Source of the DNA: Streptomyces sp. RKAG293
GTDB lineage: Bacteria; Actinomycetota; Actinomycetes; Streptomycetales; Streptomycetaceae
Reading direction: 5' to 3'
Length of the DNA stretch: 64,000 nucleotides
NCBI RefSeq assembly: GCF_023701745.1
Contig: NZ_JAJOZB010000001.1
Span: forward strand, 3,664,501 to 3,728,500
Part shown: piece after piece, positions 9,492 to 19,497 of the stretch
Layout of the letters: each line of letters begins with the position of its first letter
Numbering within the stretch: position 1 is the stretch's first letter
Notes under the pieces: generated by a model
What the model was told of the DNA's origin: nothing
What the model saw: only the letters and a program-made list of their open reading frames with translations
The model's database searches: none
Program-made: the position numbers and the translations under genes

Positions 9492-9521
9492 CGGCCCCCG
9501 CCCACCAGAGGGCGTGGGCCG
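9492..9521 (-). terminator. Hairpin terminator of the M6 protease gene
   Basis: A 12-base arm pair (9492-9503 with 9510-9521) with one mismatch and a six-base loop, 19 bases past the protease stop. Confidence 0.65.
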
Positions 9522-9540
9522 AACACTAGGTTAACGCAGG

Positions 9541-11913
9541 TCAGCGACCTGCGGGGCTGACCGCGACGATCGTGTTCTGTCCGTTCGGGGAGTCGAACAG
9601 GATCGAAATGCGGGTATTCGTGTTCGGCACCTGGACACTCGCGTACGGGTTGGTGTCGTACCAGTACGTGCCGTGACGGTCGTCGAAGACCGGGACGCCC
9701 GGCTTGGACTTGATCGTCGTGGCGACACCGTTCTTGTGCGCGGTGAGGGCGTCGGTCGGGTACCAGCCGAAGGTGGAGTCCGCGGACTGGATCTTGTTGC
9801 GGAACAGCGCGCCGTCCGACCAGGCGTCGGGCTTGGCGTGCGCGTCGATCGGCAGGATCTGGCCGTGGCCGGGGTGCTCGCCGACGTTGTTGTCCAGCTG
9901 CGAGGTGTCCCAGAGCCAGATCAGCAGGCCGTTCTGGTAGGCGTAGTGCTCGACCTTCTTCGGGGCGGCGGTGCCGAACCCGAAGTTGTAAGGACCGGTC
10001 TTCAGGACCTTGTCGTAGCTGACGTACTGGCGGTTCTCCGCGATGTAGTACTGCGGGTACGACTTGGTGAAGGACGCCTCGGAGCGGCTGAAGCCGTTCG
10101 CGGTCCAGCCGTTGTCGTCACCCTCGGCACCGTCGGTGAAGACGGCCGCGCCGTCGGCGGTGATCGTCAGGTTGTCGGCCGCGAAGCCCTTCTGCGCGAC
10201 ACCACCGTCGGTGCGGTAGCGGAAGCGCAGCTCGATCTGCTTTCCGGCGAAGGCGTCGAGCGGGTAGTTCATGTCCTTGTAGCCACCCGTGGTGCCGGTC
10301 ATGGCCGGGCGGCCACTGCCGTTGCGGGTGATGGGCTGGCCGTCGATGGTGCCGTCGATCGGGGCCCAGTTGACGCCGCCGTTGGTGGACACCTCGGTGT
10401 AGAGGTAGTCGTAGCCGTCCTCGGTGTCGTACCAGCCCTTGAACGACAGGGCGGCGGACGTCTTGCCGGTGAGGTCGACGTGGCGGGTCAGGGTGTTGCG
10501 CAGGTCGTTGCCCGAGCCGCTCCACCACTGCTTGGTGCCCGCGAAGGGCGTGGTGATCGCGGTGGTGACGCTCTTCGACGGCAGCGTCACGACCAGGCCC
10601 TGCGGGTCCTTGGTGTTGTACTCGGCGACGCCGAGCTTGTGCGTGGAGAGCTTGGCGGCCTTGGCGGTGTCGTACTTCAGCCAGCCGAGCTGCATCTTGT
10701 CCCAGGCGTCCATGTCACCGGGCAGCGAGCCGATGTCGGTGGTGCCGTTGGAGAGCCAGGAGCCGGACGACATCAGCGACCAGAAGGCGGTGCCGTTCTC
10801 GCCGATGTACGTGGTGTCGTACAGGTCGGGCAGGCCGAGGTCGTGGCCGTACTCGTGGGCGTAGACGCCCAGGCCGCCGTTCTCCGGCTGCATCGTGTAG
10901 TCGCCGACCCAGATGCCGGTGTCGCCGATCGGGGTGCCGCCGAGCTGGTTGCCGGCCGGGCCGGAGAAGCCCTCGTCACCCTGGTAGGCGTAGCCGCGGT
11001 GGGCCCACAGCGCGTCGGTGCCCTGGACGCCGCCGCCCGCGGACTCGTCCTCGCCCGCGTGCACGATCTGGAAGTGGTCGATGTAACCGTCGGGCTCGTT
11101 GAAGTTGCCGTCGTGGTCGAAGTCGTAACGGTCCCACTGGTCGTACTGGGCCAGGTCCGTCTTGATCTGCGCGGCGGTGCGGCCCTTGGCCTTCTGGTCC
11201 GCGGCCCACTGCGCGGTGCCGTCGCGGACCAGGTCCTCGACGGTGGCGCAGTTGGTGGCGCCGCACTTGTTGTTGCCGTAACGGGCCTCGTTGTAGTCGA
11301 CCTTGACCCAGTCGGAGACCTCGCCGTTGACCGAGTAGCGGCCGGAGGACTGCTTCTCGTAGTACTTCGCCACCGACTCCTTCTTGGGGTCGTGGGAGAA
11401 GTAGAGGTCCTGGAAGGACTGCGCGTTGTAGTCCTTCTGCCAGGCGGTGCTGTTGTCCGTGGAACGGTCGGGTTCCGCTATCTGGTTGTGCAGCGGTCCG
11501 ACGGTGCCGCCGTACTGCGGGTCGACCTTGTCGCCGAATTCGGCGAGGATCACGAAGATCTTGTCGGTCTTCTCGCGGCTCAGCTCGACGTACTTGCCCG
11601 CGCTGAGTTTGGCGACCTTGGAGCGGCCGCTGTCCTGGACCGTGAGGTCCCCCGCGATCACCTTCTGCAGGGCGTCCTGCCGGCGTACCGCCTGCTCGCG
11701 CCCGAGCGGGCCGAGACGGTCGTCGTCGACCTTGGCCTTGGTGCCGGCCGGCGCCTTGCCGGTCGGCGCCTGCATCGGATCGTGGCTCGCCTGCGCCTCG
11801 TTGCCCGCCGCGGGAGCGGCTGCGGCCAAGGTCGCGGGCATCGCCATCGCACCGAGTGCGACGAGCGCCACCGCGAGGGTGGCGGGTCTGATGTTGCTGC
11901 GAAGATTCTTCAA
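9541..11913 (-). CDS. Secreted immune-inhibitor-A-type M6 metalloprotease
   Basis: A preproprotease of about 790 residues. A Sec signal peptide (basic KNLRSNIR start, hydrophobic LAVALVALGAMAMPATLAAAA) is followed by a propeptide and a zinc catalytic domain with HEYGHDLGLPDLYD (coding bases near 10843-10857). The long C-terminal part has galactose-binding/MAM-like beta segments typical of immune inhibitor A proteins. It should be an extracellular protease. I place the start at a TTG (11911-11913) because GGGGAGG lies ten bases upstream and the signal peptide then has its usual length. The ATG 12 codons earlier has no ribosome binding site. The gene stands alone with its own terminator. Confidence 0.9.
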   Translation of the reverse strand: MKNLRSNIRPATLAVALVALGAMAMPATLAAAAPAAGNEAQASHDPMQAPTGKAPAGTKAKVDDDRLGPLGREQAVRRQDALQKVIAGDLTVQDSGRSKVAKLSAGKYVELSREKTDKIFVILAEFGDKVDPQYGGTVGPLHNQIAEPDRSTDNSTAWQKDYNAQSFQDLYFSHDPKKESVAKYYEKQSSGRYSVNGEVSDWVKVDYNEARYGNNKCGATNCATVEDLVRDGTAQWAADQKAKGRTAAQIKTDLAQYDQWDRYDFDHDGNFNEPDGYIDHFQIVHAGEDESAGGGVQGTDALWAHRGYAYQGDEGFSGPAGNQLGGTPIGDTGIWVGDYTMQPENGGLGVYAHEYGHDLGLPDLYDTTYIGENGTAFWSLMSSGSWLSNGTTDIGSLPGDMDAWDKMQLGWLKYDTAKAAKLSTHKLGVAEYNTKDPQGLVVTLPSKSVTTAITTPFAGTKQWWSGSGNDLRNTLTRHVDLTGKTSAALSFKGWYDTEDGYDYLYTEVSTNGGVNWAPIDGTIDGQPITRNGSGRPAMTGTTGGYKDMNYPLDAFAGKQIELRFRYRTDGGVAQKGFAADNLTITADGAAVFTDGAEGDDNGWTANGFSRSEASFTKSYPQYYIAENRQYVSYDKVLKTGPYNFGFGTAAPKKVEHYAYQNGLLIWLWDTSQLDNNVGEHPGHGQILPIDAHAKPDAWSDGALFRNKIQSADSTFGWYPTDALTAHKNGVATTIKSKPGVPVFDDRHGTYWYDTNPYASVQVPNTNTRISILFDSPNGQNTIVAVSPAGR

Positions 11914-12253
11914 GATGTCTTGACCTCCCCTTGGGAGATGCCATTGCATCTAAGTGCCGGAAGAAAAGACAGGTCTTGACTTGCTCATGGCAGACCAGTA
12001 CGTTGACCGGCTTTTGAGGTCCGGATAACGGACATCAACCCAGGTGGACCGTCTGCCAGTTGAGACGGGTGGACCGGGTCGAGATTCCGTGCGCCCCCCT
12101 GTGCTCCCCCACCGTGGGTTAGGTCACGCTTACCAACCGTTCCCATCGGGCATGCCGATCCGTAGAGTCAGTTGCCGGCGCCCACGCATGAAGATTTCCA
12201 CCGCCCCTTCCGACACTGCGACTTAACCGACGTATTCGAGGACGGATCCCGCC
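11914..12253. other. Divergent promoter region
   Basis: 340 bases between the protease gene and a small membrane-protein gene, with no convincing coding frame. It contains an AAGAC/GTCTT inverted repeat near 11965-11977 close to the protease start and a TCCG-gataa-CGGA repeat near 12022-12034. Either could be an operator, and neither matches a site I can name. Confidence 0.5.
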
Positions 12254-12544
12254 ATGCCGCGTCCTACCCCCGCGCAACTTGCCTACGGTTCCGCGACCGT
12301 TGTCCTGTCCACTCTTGCGATGCTGCTGCTCTCCGAGGCCCGTTCCGGCGTCAGCGTCGTCATCATCGCGGCGGCCGGGCTGCTGCTCGGCGTGCTGGTC
12401 GCGGTGACGACCACGATCCCGCTGACCGCCCGTGCCAAGGCCCGCAGCCGTACGACCGTCCGTACCGCGCCCGCGACGGTCCCCCGCCCACGGGTGCACA
12501 GTTCCGGCCCGTCCCGCGTCAGCGAGCACTCGCTGCGGCGTTGA
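12254..12544 (+). CDS. Small two-helix membrane protein, unknown function
   Basis: A 96-residue protein with two hydrophobic helices (about residues 9-27 and 32-52) followed by a basic, Thr/Arg-rich cytoplasmic tail. No known domain is recognised. It is a single gene, followed nine bases later by a perfect hairpin terminator, which supports it as a genuine transcription unit. Confidence 0.7.
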   Translation: MPRPTPAQLAYGSATVVLSTLAMLLLSEARSGVSVVIIAAAGLLLGVLVAVTTTIPLTARAKARSRTTVRTAPATVPRPRVHSSGPSRVSEHSLRR

Positions 12545-12552
12545 GCGGCCGG

Positions 12553-12586
12553 CGGCGGCCCCGGAGCGGTTGCTCCGGGGCCGCCG
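12553..12586. terminator. Perfect 15-bp hairpin terminator
   Basis: Arms 12553-12567 and 12572-12586 pair perfectly around a GGTT loop, between the small membrane protein and the convergent RDD gene. Confidence 0.85.
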
Positions 12587-12639
12587 TCGCGTGCGGACGG
12601 CGGGACCGGTACGCCGACGGGACCCGCCGGGGCGGACCG

Positions 12640-13361
12640 TCACGCCGTGACGACCACGGTCTTCGCCGCCTTGTCGTGCAGACCCTGGCGGTACGGCTTG
12701 TCGAGCAGCAGCAGGATCCCGATGAGCACGATCCACAGGCACGGGCAGCAGAACAGCGTCGGCAGCCAGAACACACAGGCGCGGATCAGCGCCGCCGACG
12801 AGGTGGGGGCGGCGCCGTTGTCCAGCATGGCGATGCGCACCCCCAGCCACTTCTTGCCCAGGGTCTGGCCCGTCGCCCTGGTCATCCACCACTCGTAGCC
12901 GATGTAGAGGACCGCGGCCACGCAGGACCCCAGGATCGACCGGCCGTAGTTGATGTCGTCCGTGTCGGTCTGGAAGGTGCCGAACGCCCAGTCGAGCAGG
13001 CCGACCGGGATGGAGATGAGGATGAAGTCGATGATCCTCGCGAGCAGTCGCTTGCCGACGTCGCCGAGCGGCGGCATGCCGGCCAGCGGGTCGGGCGTGC
13101 CACCGCCGTAGGGATCGCCGCCGTAGGGCGGCGGCGCACCGCCGCCGGGCGGGGTGCCACCGGGCGGCGGATTGCCGTACGGGTTGCCGCCGTGGGGGTT
13201 GCCACCGTACGGGTCGTTGCCGCCGCCTCCCTGCGGGGGCGGCGGGTAGGAGGGCGGCTGCTGACCGTAGGGCGAGCCGCCGGGCGTACCGGGGCCACTG
13301 TCCTGGGGGGCTTGGCGAACGGATCGTCAGGGGATCCGGGCGTCGGCTGGTCGGTACTCAT
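12640..13361 (-). pseudogene. RDD-family membrane protein, frameshifted near its N-terminus
   Basis: The C-terminal frame (stop at 12640, open back to a stop at 13329) encodes a Pro/Gly/Tyr-rich linker with GGxPYG repeats and an RDD membrane domain with about three helices (RLLARIIDFILIS, GQTLGKKWLGVRI, LHDKAAKTVVV). The only good start, MSTDQPTPGSPDDPFAKPP at 13361, is in another frame. The two frames join at a run of six C on the coding strand (13305-13310), where a seventh C would restore one protein of about 240 residues. It is either a real one-base deletion in a homopolymer or a sequencing error. The next gene upstream encodes a related RDD protein with an intact frame. Confidence 0.8.
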
Positions 13362-13446
13362 GAACCGAGTGAAACCCGCAGGAAGCAGACGCGCCTTCCG
13401 GCAAGATCCGTTCGGGGTACCCCGAACGGACCGGCACCGCCGCCCG

Positions 13447-14838
13447 CTACTGCCGGGCGACGAACGTGCGGGCCGCCTTGTCGTGCCAGCACTGCCGCCA
13501 CGGGCGGTCGATCATGCACCACACCAGACCGACGACGCCGATGACGAGCGCGTCGAGCACCGTGTGCGTCAGCCAGCGGCGCAGCGAGGGGCCGAAGCCG
13601 GGGGCGAGCTGCGACTCGATGTCGACCACCCGCAGCCCGAACAGCTTCTTGCCCAGCGTCCGGCCCCACTTGGCGGTGGGCAGCACCTCGTACAGCAGCC
13701 CGGCGACCAGGGCGACGCCGACCACGATGGCCAGCTGGACGCCGGTGGTGCCGTCGATCAGCCAGACCGTGACGGTCTCGCCGGTCTGCCGCGCCTCGTC
13801 CACCTTGTCCTTGAGGTGGTGGTACGCGGCCGTGCCGAGCGGTACCGCGGCCGCGCCGGTGAGCGCCAGGACGATGACCGTGTCGAGCAGCCGGGCGGCG
13901 AGGCGGCGGCCGAGCCCGGCCGGCCGGCCCTGCTCCTGCACCATCGACGCGAACGGGTCGTTCACCGGCGGCCGCCACGGCACCACACCGGCCGACTCCC
14001 CCTGCTGCCCCGGCACGGCGACGACACCCCCGCCGGCCGTGCCGCCGCCCGTCCCGGTACCGGGACCGGTGCCGCCCGGGCCCTGCCGGGCGAGTTCGTG
14101 CACCTGCTGCGCCCAGGGCGCGGGCGCGGCCTGCGCGAGGGGCGCGGAACCGGCGCGCCGCCCGTCCGTACCCTCACCCGCGGCGGGCTGCGACTGCTGC
14201 GGGGACTGCTGCTGCGGGGTCTGCGGCTGTTGCGGGAACTGCTGCTGTTGCGACTGGCGCGGCAGGTGCGGCTGCGGGTGTTCCGGCGTCTGCGGCTGCG
14301 GCGGCGACCGGCGCGGCTCGGTGCCCCACGGGGTCCCGGCGGCGGGGGTGCCGGTGGCCGCGGTGCCGGCCGGGGCCGAAGCCCCGCGCGTGGCGGGCAG
14401 GTTGGCGTCCGGGGCGGATCGCTCCGGCTGCGGCTGCGGCTCCGCGGCGCCCCAGGTGGTGCGGGGCGGCTCGACGGCCGGTGCCGCCGACCAGACCGGG
14501 GCGGCGGCCGCGCCGCGCCCGTCGGACGCCGTCGGCTCCTGGGCCCGCACGGGGTCCTCGTCGAAGAACATGACGCCGGACTCCTCGACGGCGGGCAGGC
14601 TCGTACCGCGGCCGGAGGCCGGCGCGGAGGCCGCTGGGCCGGGCGTTCCCCGGCCGCCGGCGTCCTGCCCCGGCGGCGGGGCGAGCTCCTCGCCGGGCCG
14701 CGGTGCGGGGCGGCTGGTGCCCGGCACCCAGGCGCCACCGTTCCAGTACCGGATGTAGCCCGGGATCGACGGATCCGGGTAGTACCCCGGAACGGGGGAA
14801 CCGGAGGAACCGGAGGAGCCAGTGGAGGGTGAGCTCAT
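13447..14838 (-). CDS. DUF2510-RDD membrane protein
   Basis: A 463-residue protein. It begins with a short YPDP...YWNGGAWV segment typical of DUF2510, followed by about 270 residues of low-complexity Pro/Gln/Ala/Gly linker, including a Gln-rich part around residues 195-235. A C-terminal RDD domain has three or four helices, with RLLDTVIVLAL and GRTLGKKLFGLRVV marking the family. RDD proteins are thought to be membrane transport or scaffold proteins; the function is not established here. It lies 85 bases upstream of the frameshifted RDD gene in the same direction, so the two are probably a duplicated pair in one operon. It is divergent from ssgG. Confidence 0.85.
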   Translation of the reverse strand: MSSPSTGSSGSSGSPVPGYYPDPSIPGYIRYWNGGAWVPGTSRPAPRPGEELAPPPGQDAGGRGTPGPAASAPASGRGTSLPAVEESGVMFFDEDPVRAQEPTASDGRGAAAAPVWSAAPAVEPPRTTWGAAEPQPQPERSAPDANLPATRGASAPAGTAATGTPAAGTPWGTEPRRSPPQPQTPEHPQPHLPRQSQQQQFPQQPQTPQQQSPQQSQPAAGEGTDGRRAGSAPLAQAAPAPWAQQVHELARQGPGGTGPGTGTGGGTAGGGVVAVPGQQGESAGVVPWRPPVNDPFASMVQEQGRPAGLGRRLAARLLDTVIVLALTGAAAVPLGTAAYHHLKDKVDEARQTGETVTVWLIDGTTGVQLAIVVGVALVAGLLYEVLPTAKWGRTLGKKLFGLRVVDIESQLAPGFGPSLRRWLTHTVLDALVIGVVGLVWCMIDRPWRQCWHDKAARTFVARQ

Positions 14839-15106
14839 GGTTCGTGAGGTCCGTATCTATTCGGCCAGGGGAGTGCAATGACCACATCTACCAGACAGGC
14901 GGACCCGCCGGGTCCGCGGTACCGCACACCACACACCCTTACCGGGTGGGAGGGACCCGCGCGGGGCCTTCCGTAATTTTCACCGCGATTCGGAGAAGTC
15001 GCGTAATGGTTGGGGTTGTATGCGCTCTCTCCTGGTGCGGGCCCCGCGCAGCACCCGCTGCGCGACACCGCAAGGGGCCGCCCGCCAAGGAAAGGACGAC
15101 GACCTG

Positions 15107-15580
15107 ATGCAGACCGTGGTGGAACGCGAACTGGAACTGAACCTGGTGCTGTCGCCGGAGCGCAGCATTCCGGTACCGGCCCGGCTGGCCTATCGCACAG
15201 ATGATCCCTTTGCCGTGCACATCACCTTCCATGTGGGCTCGGACGCCCCGGTGAACTGGACGTTCGCCCGCGAACTGCTGGTGGAAGGGGTGTTCCGGCC
15301 GTGCGGGCACGGGGACGTGCGCATCTGGCCGACGAAGGTCAACGGGCGCAGCGTCATCTGTATGGCGCTGAGCTCCCCGGACGGCAACGCGCTGCTGGAG
15401 GCGCCGTCCTCGCCGGTGGCGTCCTGGCTGGAGCGCACCCTGCGCGCCGTGCCGCCGGGGACCGAGCACGAGCAGCTCGGCATGGACGACGGGCTGAACG
15501 AGCTGCTGGCCCCGACGACCCGGGACGAGTTGTGGCTGCGCGATCCATGGACGGTGACGGACGAGTCGCCCGAGGGGTGA
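15107..15580 (+). CDS. ssgG: SsgA-like sporulation cell-division protein
   Basis: A 157-residue SALP-family protein. Family signs are the N-terminal ELELNLVLSPERSIPVPARLAY, DPFAVHITFH and the WTFARELLVEGV segment. SALPs occur only in morphologically complex actinomycetes and direct septum placement and peptidoglycan remodelling during sporulation. SsgG influences where septa form. The paralogue assignment rests on gene order next to the FAD oxidase and HPPD genes as I recall it from S. coelicolor. The chosen ATG gives the usual length, with a rather distant AAGGAAAGG as ribosome binding site. The longer in-frame upstream part is not conserved. Confidence 0.88.
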   Translation: MQTVVERELELNLVLSPERSIPVPARLAYRTDDPFAVHITFHVGSDAPVNWTFARELLVEGVFRPCGHGDVRIWPTKVNGRSVICMALSSPDGNALLEAPSSPVASWLERTLRAVPPGTEHEQLGMDDGLNELLAPTTRDELWLRDPWTVTDESPEG

Positions 15581-15602
15581 GGGCGCGGGGGAACGCGGGG
15601 GT

Positions 15603-16970
15603 TCAGAAGAGCTTGCCCGGGTTGAGCAGGCCGAGCGGGTCGAAGACCTGCCGTACGCCGCGCTGCAACTCCACGCCCACCGGGCCGAGTTCCCGGGCCA
15701 GCCAGTCCTTCTTCAGCAGGCCGACGCCGTGCTCACCGGTGATCGTCCCGCCGAGGGACAGGCCCAGCGCCATGATCTCGTCGAAGGACTCACGGGCGCG
15801 CGCCGATTCGTCCGCGTCCGCTCCGTCGAAGCAGACGATGGGGTGGGTGTTGCCGTCGCCCGCGTGCGCGCACAGGCCGATGGTCAGCTCGTACTTCTGG
15901 GCGATGGCGGCGACGCCCTCGATCATCGGGGCGAGCTTGGTGCGCGGCACGCACACGTCGTCGATCATCGTCGCCGTGCCGACCCGCTCCAGGGCGACGA
16001 GGGCCAGCCGGCGGGCCTGCAGCAGCAGCTCGGACTCGGCGGCGTCCTCCGCCGGGACGACCTGGGTGGCGCCGGCGGCCGTGCACAGCTCACCGACCGC
16101 CGCGAGGTCCGCGGCGGGGTCGGGGGTGTCGAACGCGGCCAGCAGCAGCGCCTCGGTGGTCTCCGGCAGCCCCATGTGGGCCAGGTCGTTGACCGCCCGG
16201 ATGGTGGTGGTGTCCATCAGTTCCAGCAGCGAGGGGGCGTGGCCGCGGGCCATGATCTCGCAGACCGCGGCGCACGCGGCGGCCGCCGACGGGAATTCCG
16301 CCGCGAGGACGAGCTGCCGCGGCGGGGCGGGCCGCAGCGCGAGCACCGCCCGCACGACGATGCCCAGCGTGCCCTCGGCGCCGACGAAGAGCCGGGTCAG
16401 GTCGTAGCCCGCGACGCCCTTGGCGGTGCGGCGGCCGGTGTTCAGCAGGCGGCCGTCGGCGAGGACGACCTCCAGGCCGAGCACGTACTCGGCGGTGACG
16501 CCGTACTTCACACAGCACAGTCCGCCGGCGCCGGTGCCGATGTTGCCGCCGATGGTGCACTGCTCCCAGCTCGACGGGTCGGGCGGGTAGTACAGGCCCT
16601 GCTCGGCGACCGCGCGGGACAGCACGGCGTTGACGACACCGGGTTCCACGACGGCGACCCGGTCGACCGGGTCGATCTCCAGGATCCGGTCCATCTTGAC
16701 CAGCGACAGCACGATGCAGCCGTCCGACGCGTTCGCCGCACCCGACAGACCGGTGCGCGCGCCCTGCGGGACGACCGGCACCCGCAGCGCGGTCGCGGTG
16801 CGCATCACGTGCTGCACCTGCTCGACGGTGCGGGGCAGCACCACCACCGCCGGCGTGCCCGCCTCGGAGAAGCTCGCCATGTCATGGGCGTACGAGGCGG
16901 TGACGTCCCGGTCCGTGAGGACCGCCTCCCCCGGCAGTCCCTCGTGCAGTCGTTCGATCAGTTCGCGCAT
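15603..16970 (-). CDS. FAD-linked oxidase, glycolate oxidase GlcD-like
   Basis: A 455-residue flavoprotein of the VAO/PCMH superfamily. The N-terminal FAD-binding domain has VVPQGARTGLSGAA and IGGNIGTGAGG, which contact the FAD pyrophosphate. The C-terminal cap has the histidine-containing CAHAGDGNTHP and GEHGVGLLKKDWL. Family members oxidise 2-hydroxy acids such as glycolate or D-lactate. No iron-sulfur GlcF partner is adjacent, so this is probably a single-subunit D-lactate or 2-hydroxyacid dehydrogenase. It is convergent with ssgG and separated from hpd by a terminator. Confidence 0.88.
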   Translation of the reverse strand: MRELIERLHEGLPGEAVLTDRDVTASYAHDMASFSEAGTPAVVVLPRTVEQVQHVMRTATALRVPVVPQGARTGLSGAANASDGCIVLSLVKMDRILEIDPVDRVAVVEPGVVNAVLSRAVAEQGLYYPPDPSSWEQCTIGGNIGTGAGGLCCVKYGVTAEYVLGLEVVLADGRLLNTGRRTAKGVAGYDLTRLFVGAEGTLGIVVRAVLALRPAPPRQLVLAAEFPSAAAACAAVCEIMARGHAPSLLELMDTTTIRAVNDLAHMGLPETTEALLLAAFDTPDPAADLAAVGELCTAAGATQVVPAEDAAESELLLQARRLALVALERVGTATMIDDVCVPRTKLAPMIEGVAAIAQKYELTIGLCAHAGDGNTHPIVCFDGADADESARARESFDEIMALGLSLGGTITGEHGVGLLKKDWLARELGPVGVELQRGVRQVFDPLGLLNPGKLF

Positions 16971-16988
16971 GGTTCCAGACTGGCACCC

Positions 16989-17028
16989 GGGCCGTGGCCG
17001 GGGAAGCTCTGCCGCCCCGGCACGGCCC
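16989..17028 (-). terminator. Hairpin terminator of hpd
   Basis: A long GC stem (16989-17003 with 17015-17028, one bulge) lies directly downstream of the hpd stop codon. Confidence 0.75.
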
Positions 17029-17046
17029 GCCGACGTACCCGATTGC

Positions 17047-18279
<1,233 letters not shown>

Positions 18280-18315
18280 TCAATCTGTGCAGTCTGACCA
18301 TCTGAGGCGGTAGTC

Positions 18316-18789
18316 GTGGGGATCGATGTGCTGGACGGGCAGCTGATCAAGCTGCTCGCCGATGAGCCGAGGATCGGGATGCTGGAGGCGTCCAGGCGGC
18401 TGGGTGTGGCCCGCGGGACGGCGCAGGCCCGGCTGGACCGGCTGCGGGCCAATGGGGTGATCCGGGGGTTCGGGCCCCAGGTGGATCCGGCCGCGCTCGG
18501 CTATCCGGTGACGGCTTTCGCGACGCTGGAGATCAAGCAGGGCCAAGGCGTGGACGTCCGCGCCCACTTGGCGGGCGTGCCCGAGGTGCTGGAGCTGCAC
18601 ACCACGACCGGTCACGGCGACATGCTCTGCCGGCTGGTGGCCCGTTCCAACGCGGATCTTCAACGGGTGATCGACCGGGTTGTGGGCTTTGATGGCATCA
18701 TGCGGGCCTCCACGGCGATCGTCATGGAAAATCCGGTGCCACTCCGGATCATCCCGCTGGTCGAACAGGCAGCGGAGGACCGCCCGTGA
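18316..18789 (+). CDS. Lrp/AsnC-family transcriptional regulator
   Basis: A 157-residue regulator starting at GTG with GAGG eight bases upstream. The N-terminal winged helix-turn-helix (IKLLADEPRIGMLEASRRLGV) is followed by a RAM effector-binding domain (ALGYPVTAFATLEI, then HTTTGHGDMLCRLVA). Such proteins form octamers and respond to amino acids. Divergent orientation to hpd suggests control of tyrosine or phenylalanine breakdown. The gene is followed in the same direction, 60 bases on, by the ABC importer genes, which it might also govern. Confidence 0.9.
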   Translation: MGIDVLDGQLIKLLADEPRIGMLEASRRLGVARGTAQARLDRLRANGVIRGFGPQVDPAALGYPVTAFATLEIKQGQGVDVRAHLAGVPEVLELHTTTGHGDMLCRLVARSNADLQRVIDRVVGFDGIMRASTAIVMENPVPLRIIPLVEQAAEDRP

Positions 18790-18849
18790 CGGGACCGCCC
18801 GTGCGGTGACGGACGGCGCCCCGCGGCACGAGCAGGAGGGAGCCGGACG

Positions 18850-19497
18850 GTGAGTTTCTGGAGCTACCTCGGCAACCGGCACCAGCAGTTGCTGACCGAC
18901 GCCTTCCAGCACGCCAGCGCCGTCTTCCAGTGCATGGTGCTGGCCACCGTCATCGGCGTCGTGCTCGGCGTCCTGACGTACCGCAGCGAGTGGGCGGGCA
19001 ATCTGGCCGTCACCGCGACCTCGACCGTTCTCACCATCCCGTCGCTGGCGCTGATCGGTCTGCTGATCCCGGTGCTGGGCCTCGGCGTCCCGCCAACCGT
19101 CACCGCGCTGACGCTGTACGGGCTGCTGCCGATCGTGCGCAACGCCATCGTCGGGCTGCGCGGCGTCGACCCCACGCTGGTGGACGCGGCCAAGGGCATC
19201 GGGATGTCGCGCTTCGCCCGGCTGGCCAAGGTGGAGCTGCCGCTCGCCTGGCCGCCGATCCTGACCGGCATCCGGGTCTCCACACAGATGCTGATGGGCA
19301 TCGCGGCCATCGCCGCGTACGCCTCCGGCCCCGGGCTGGGCAACGAGATCTTCCGCGGTATCGCGTCGCTGGGCAGTGCCAACGCGCTCAACCAGGTGCT
19401 CGCCGGCACGCTCGGCATCGTCATCCTGGCGCTGCTCTTCGACGCCGCGTACGTCGTCGTGGGCCGTCTGACCATCCCGAGGGGGATCCGTGTCTGA
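18850..19497 (+). CDS. Glycine-betaine/choline ABC importer, permease 1
   Basis: A 215-residue inner-membrane permease with about five or six helices and the inner-membrane-component loop (GIGMSRFARLAKVELPLAWPPILTGIR) that contacts the ATPase. It is of the OpuC/ProW type. GTG start with AGGAGG eight bases upstream. The last eight bases overlap the ATPase gene, so the genes are coupled. Together with the second permease it forms a heterodimeric channel for a quaternary amine such as glycine betaine, choline or carnitine. Confidence 0.9.
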   Translation: MSFWSYLGNRHQQLLTDAFQHASAVFQCMVLATVIGVVLGVLTYRSEWAGNLAVTATSTVLTIPSLALIGLLIPVLGLGVPPTVTALTLYGLLPIVRNAIVGLRGVDPTLVDAAKGIGMSRFARLAKVELPLAWPPILTGIRVSTQMLMGIAAIAAYASGPGLGNEIFRGIASLGSANALNQVLAGTLGIVILALLFDAAYVVVGRLTIPRGIRV

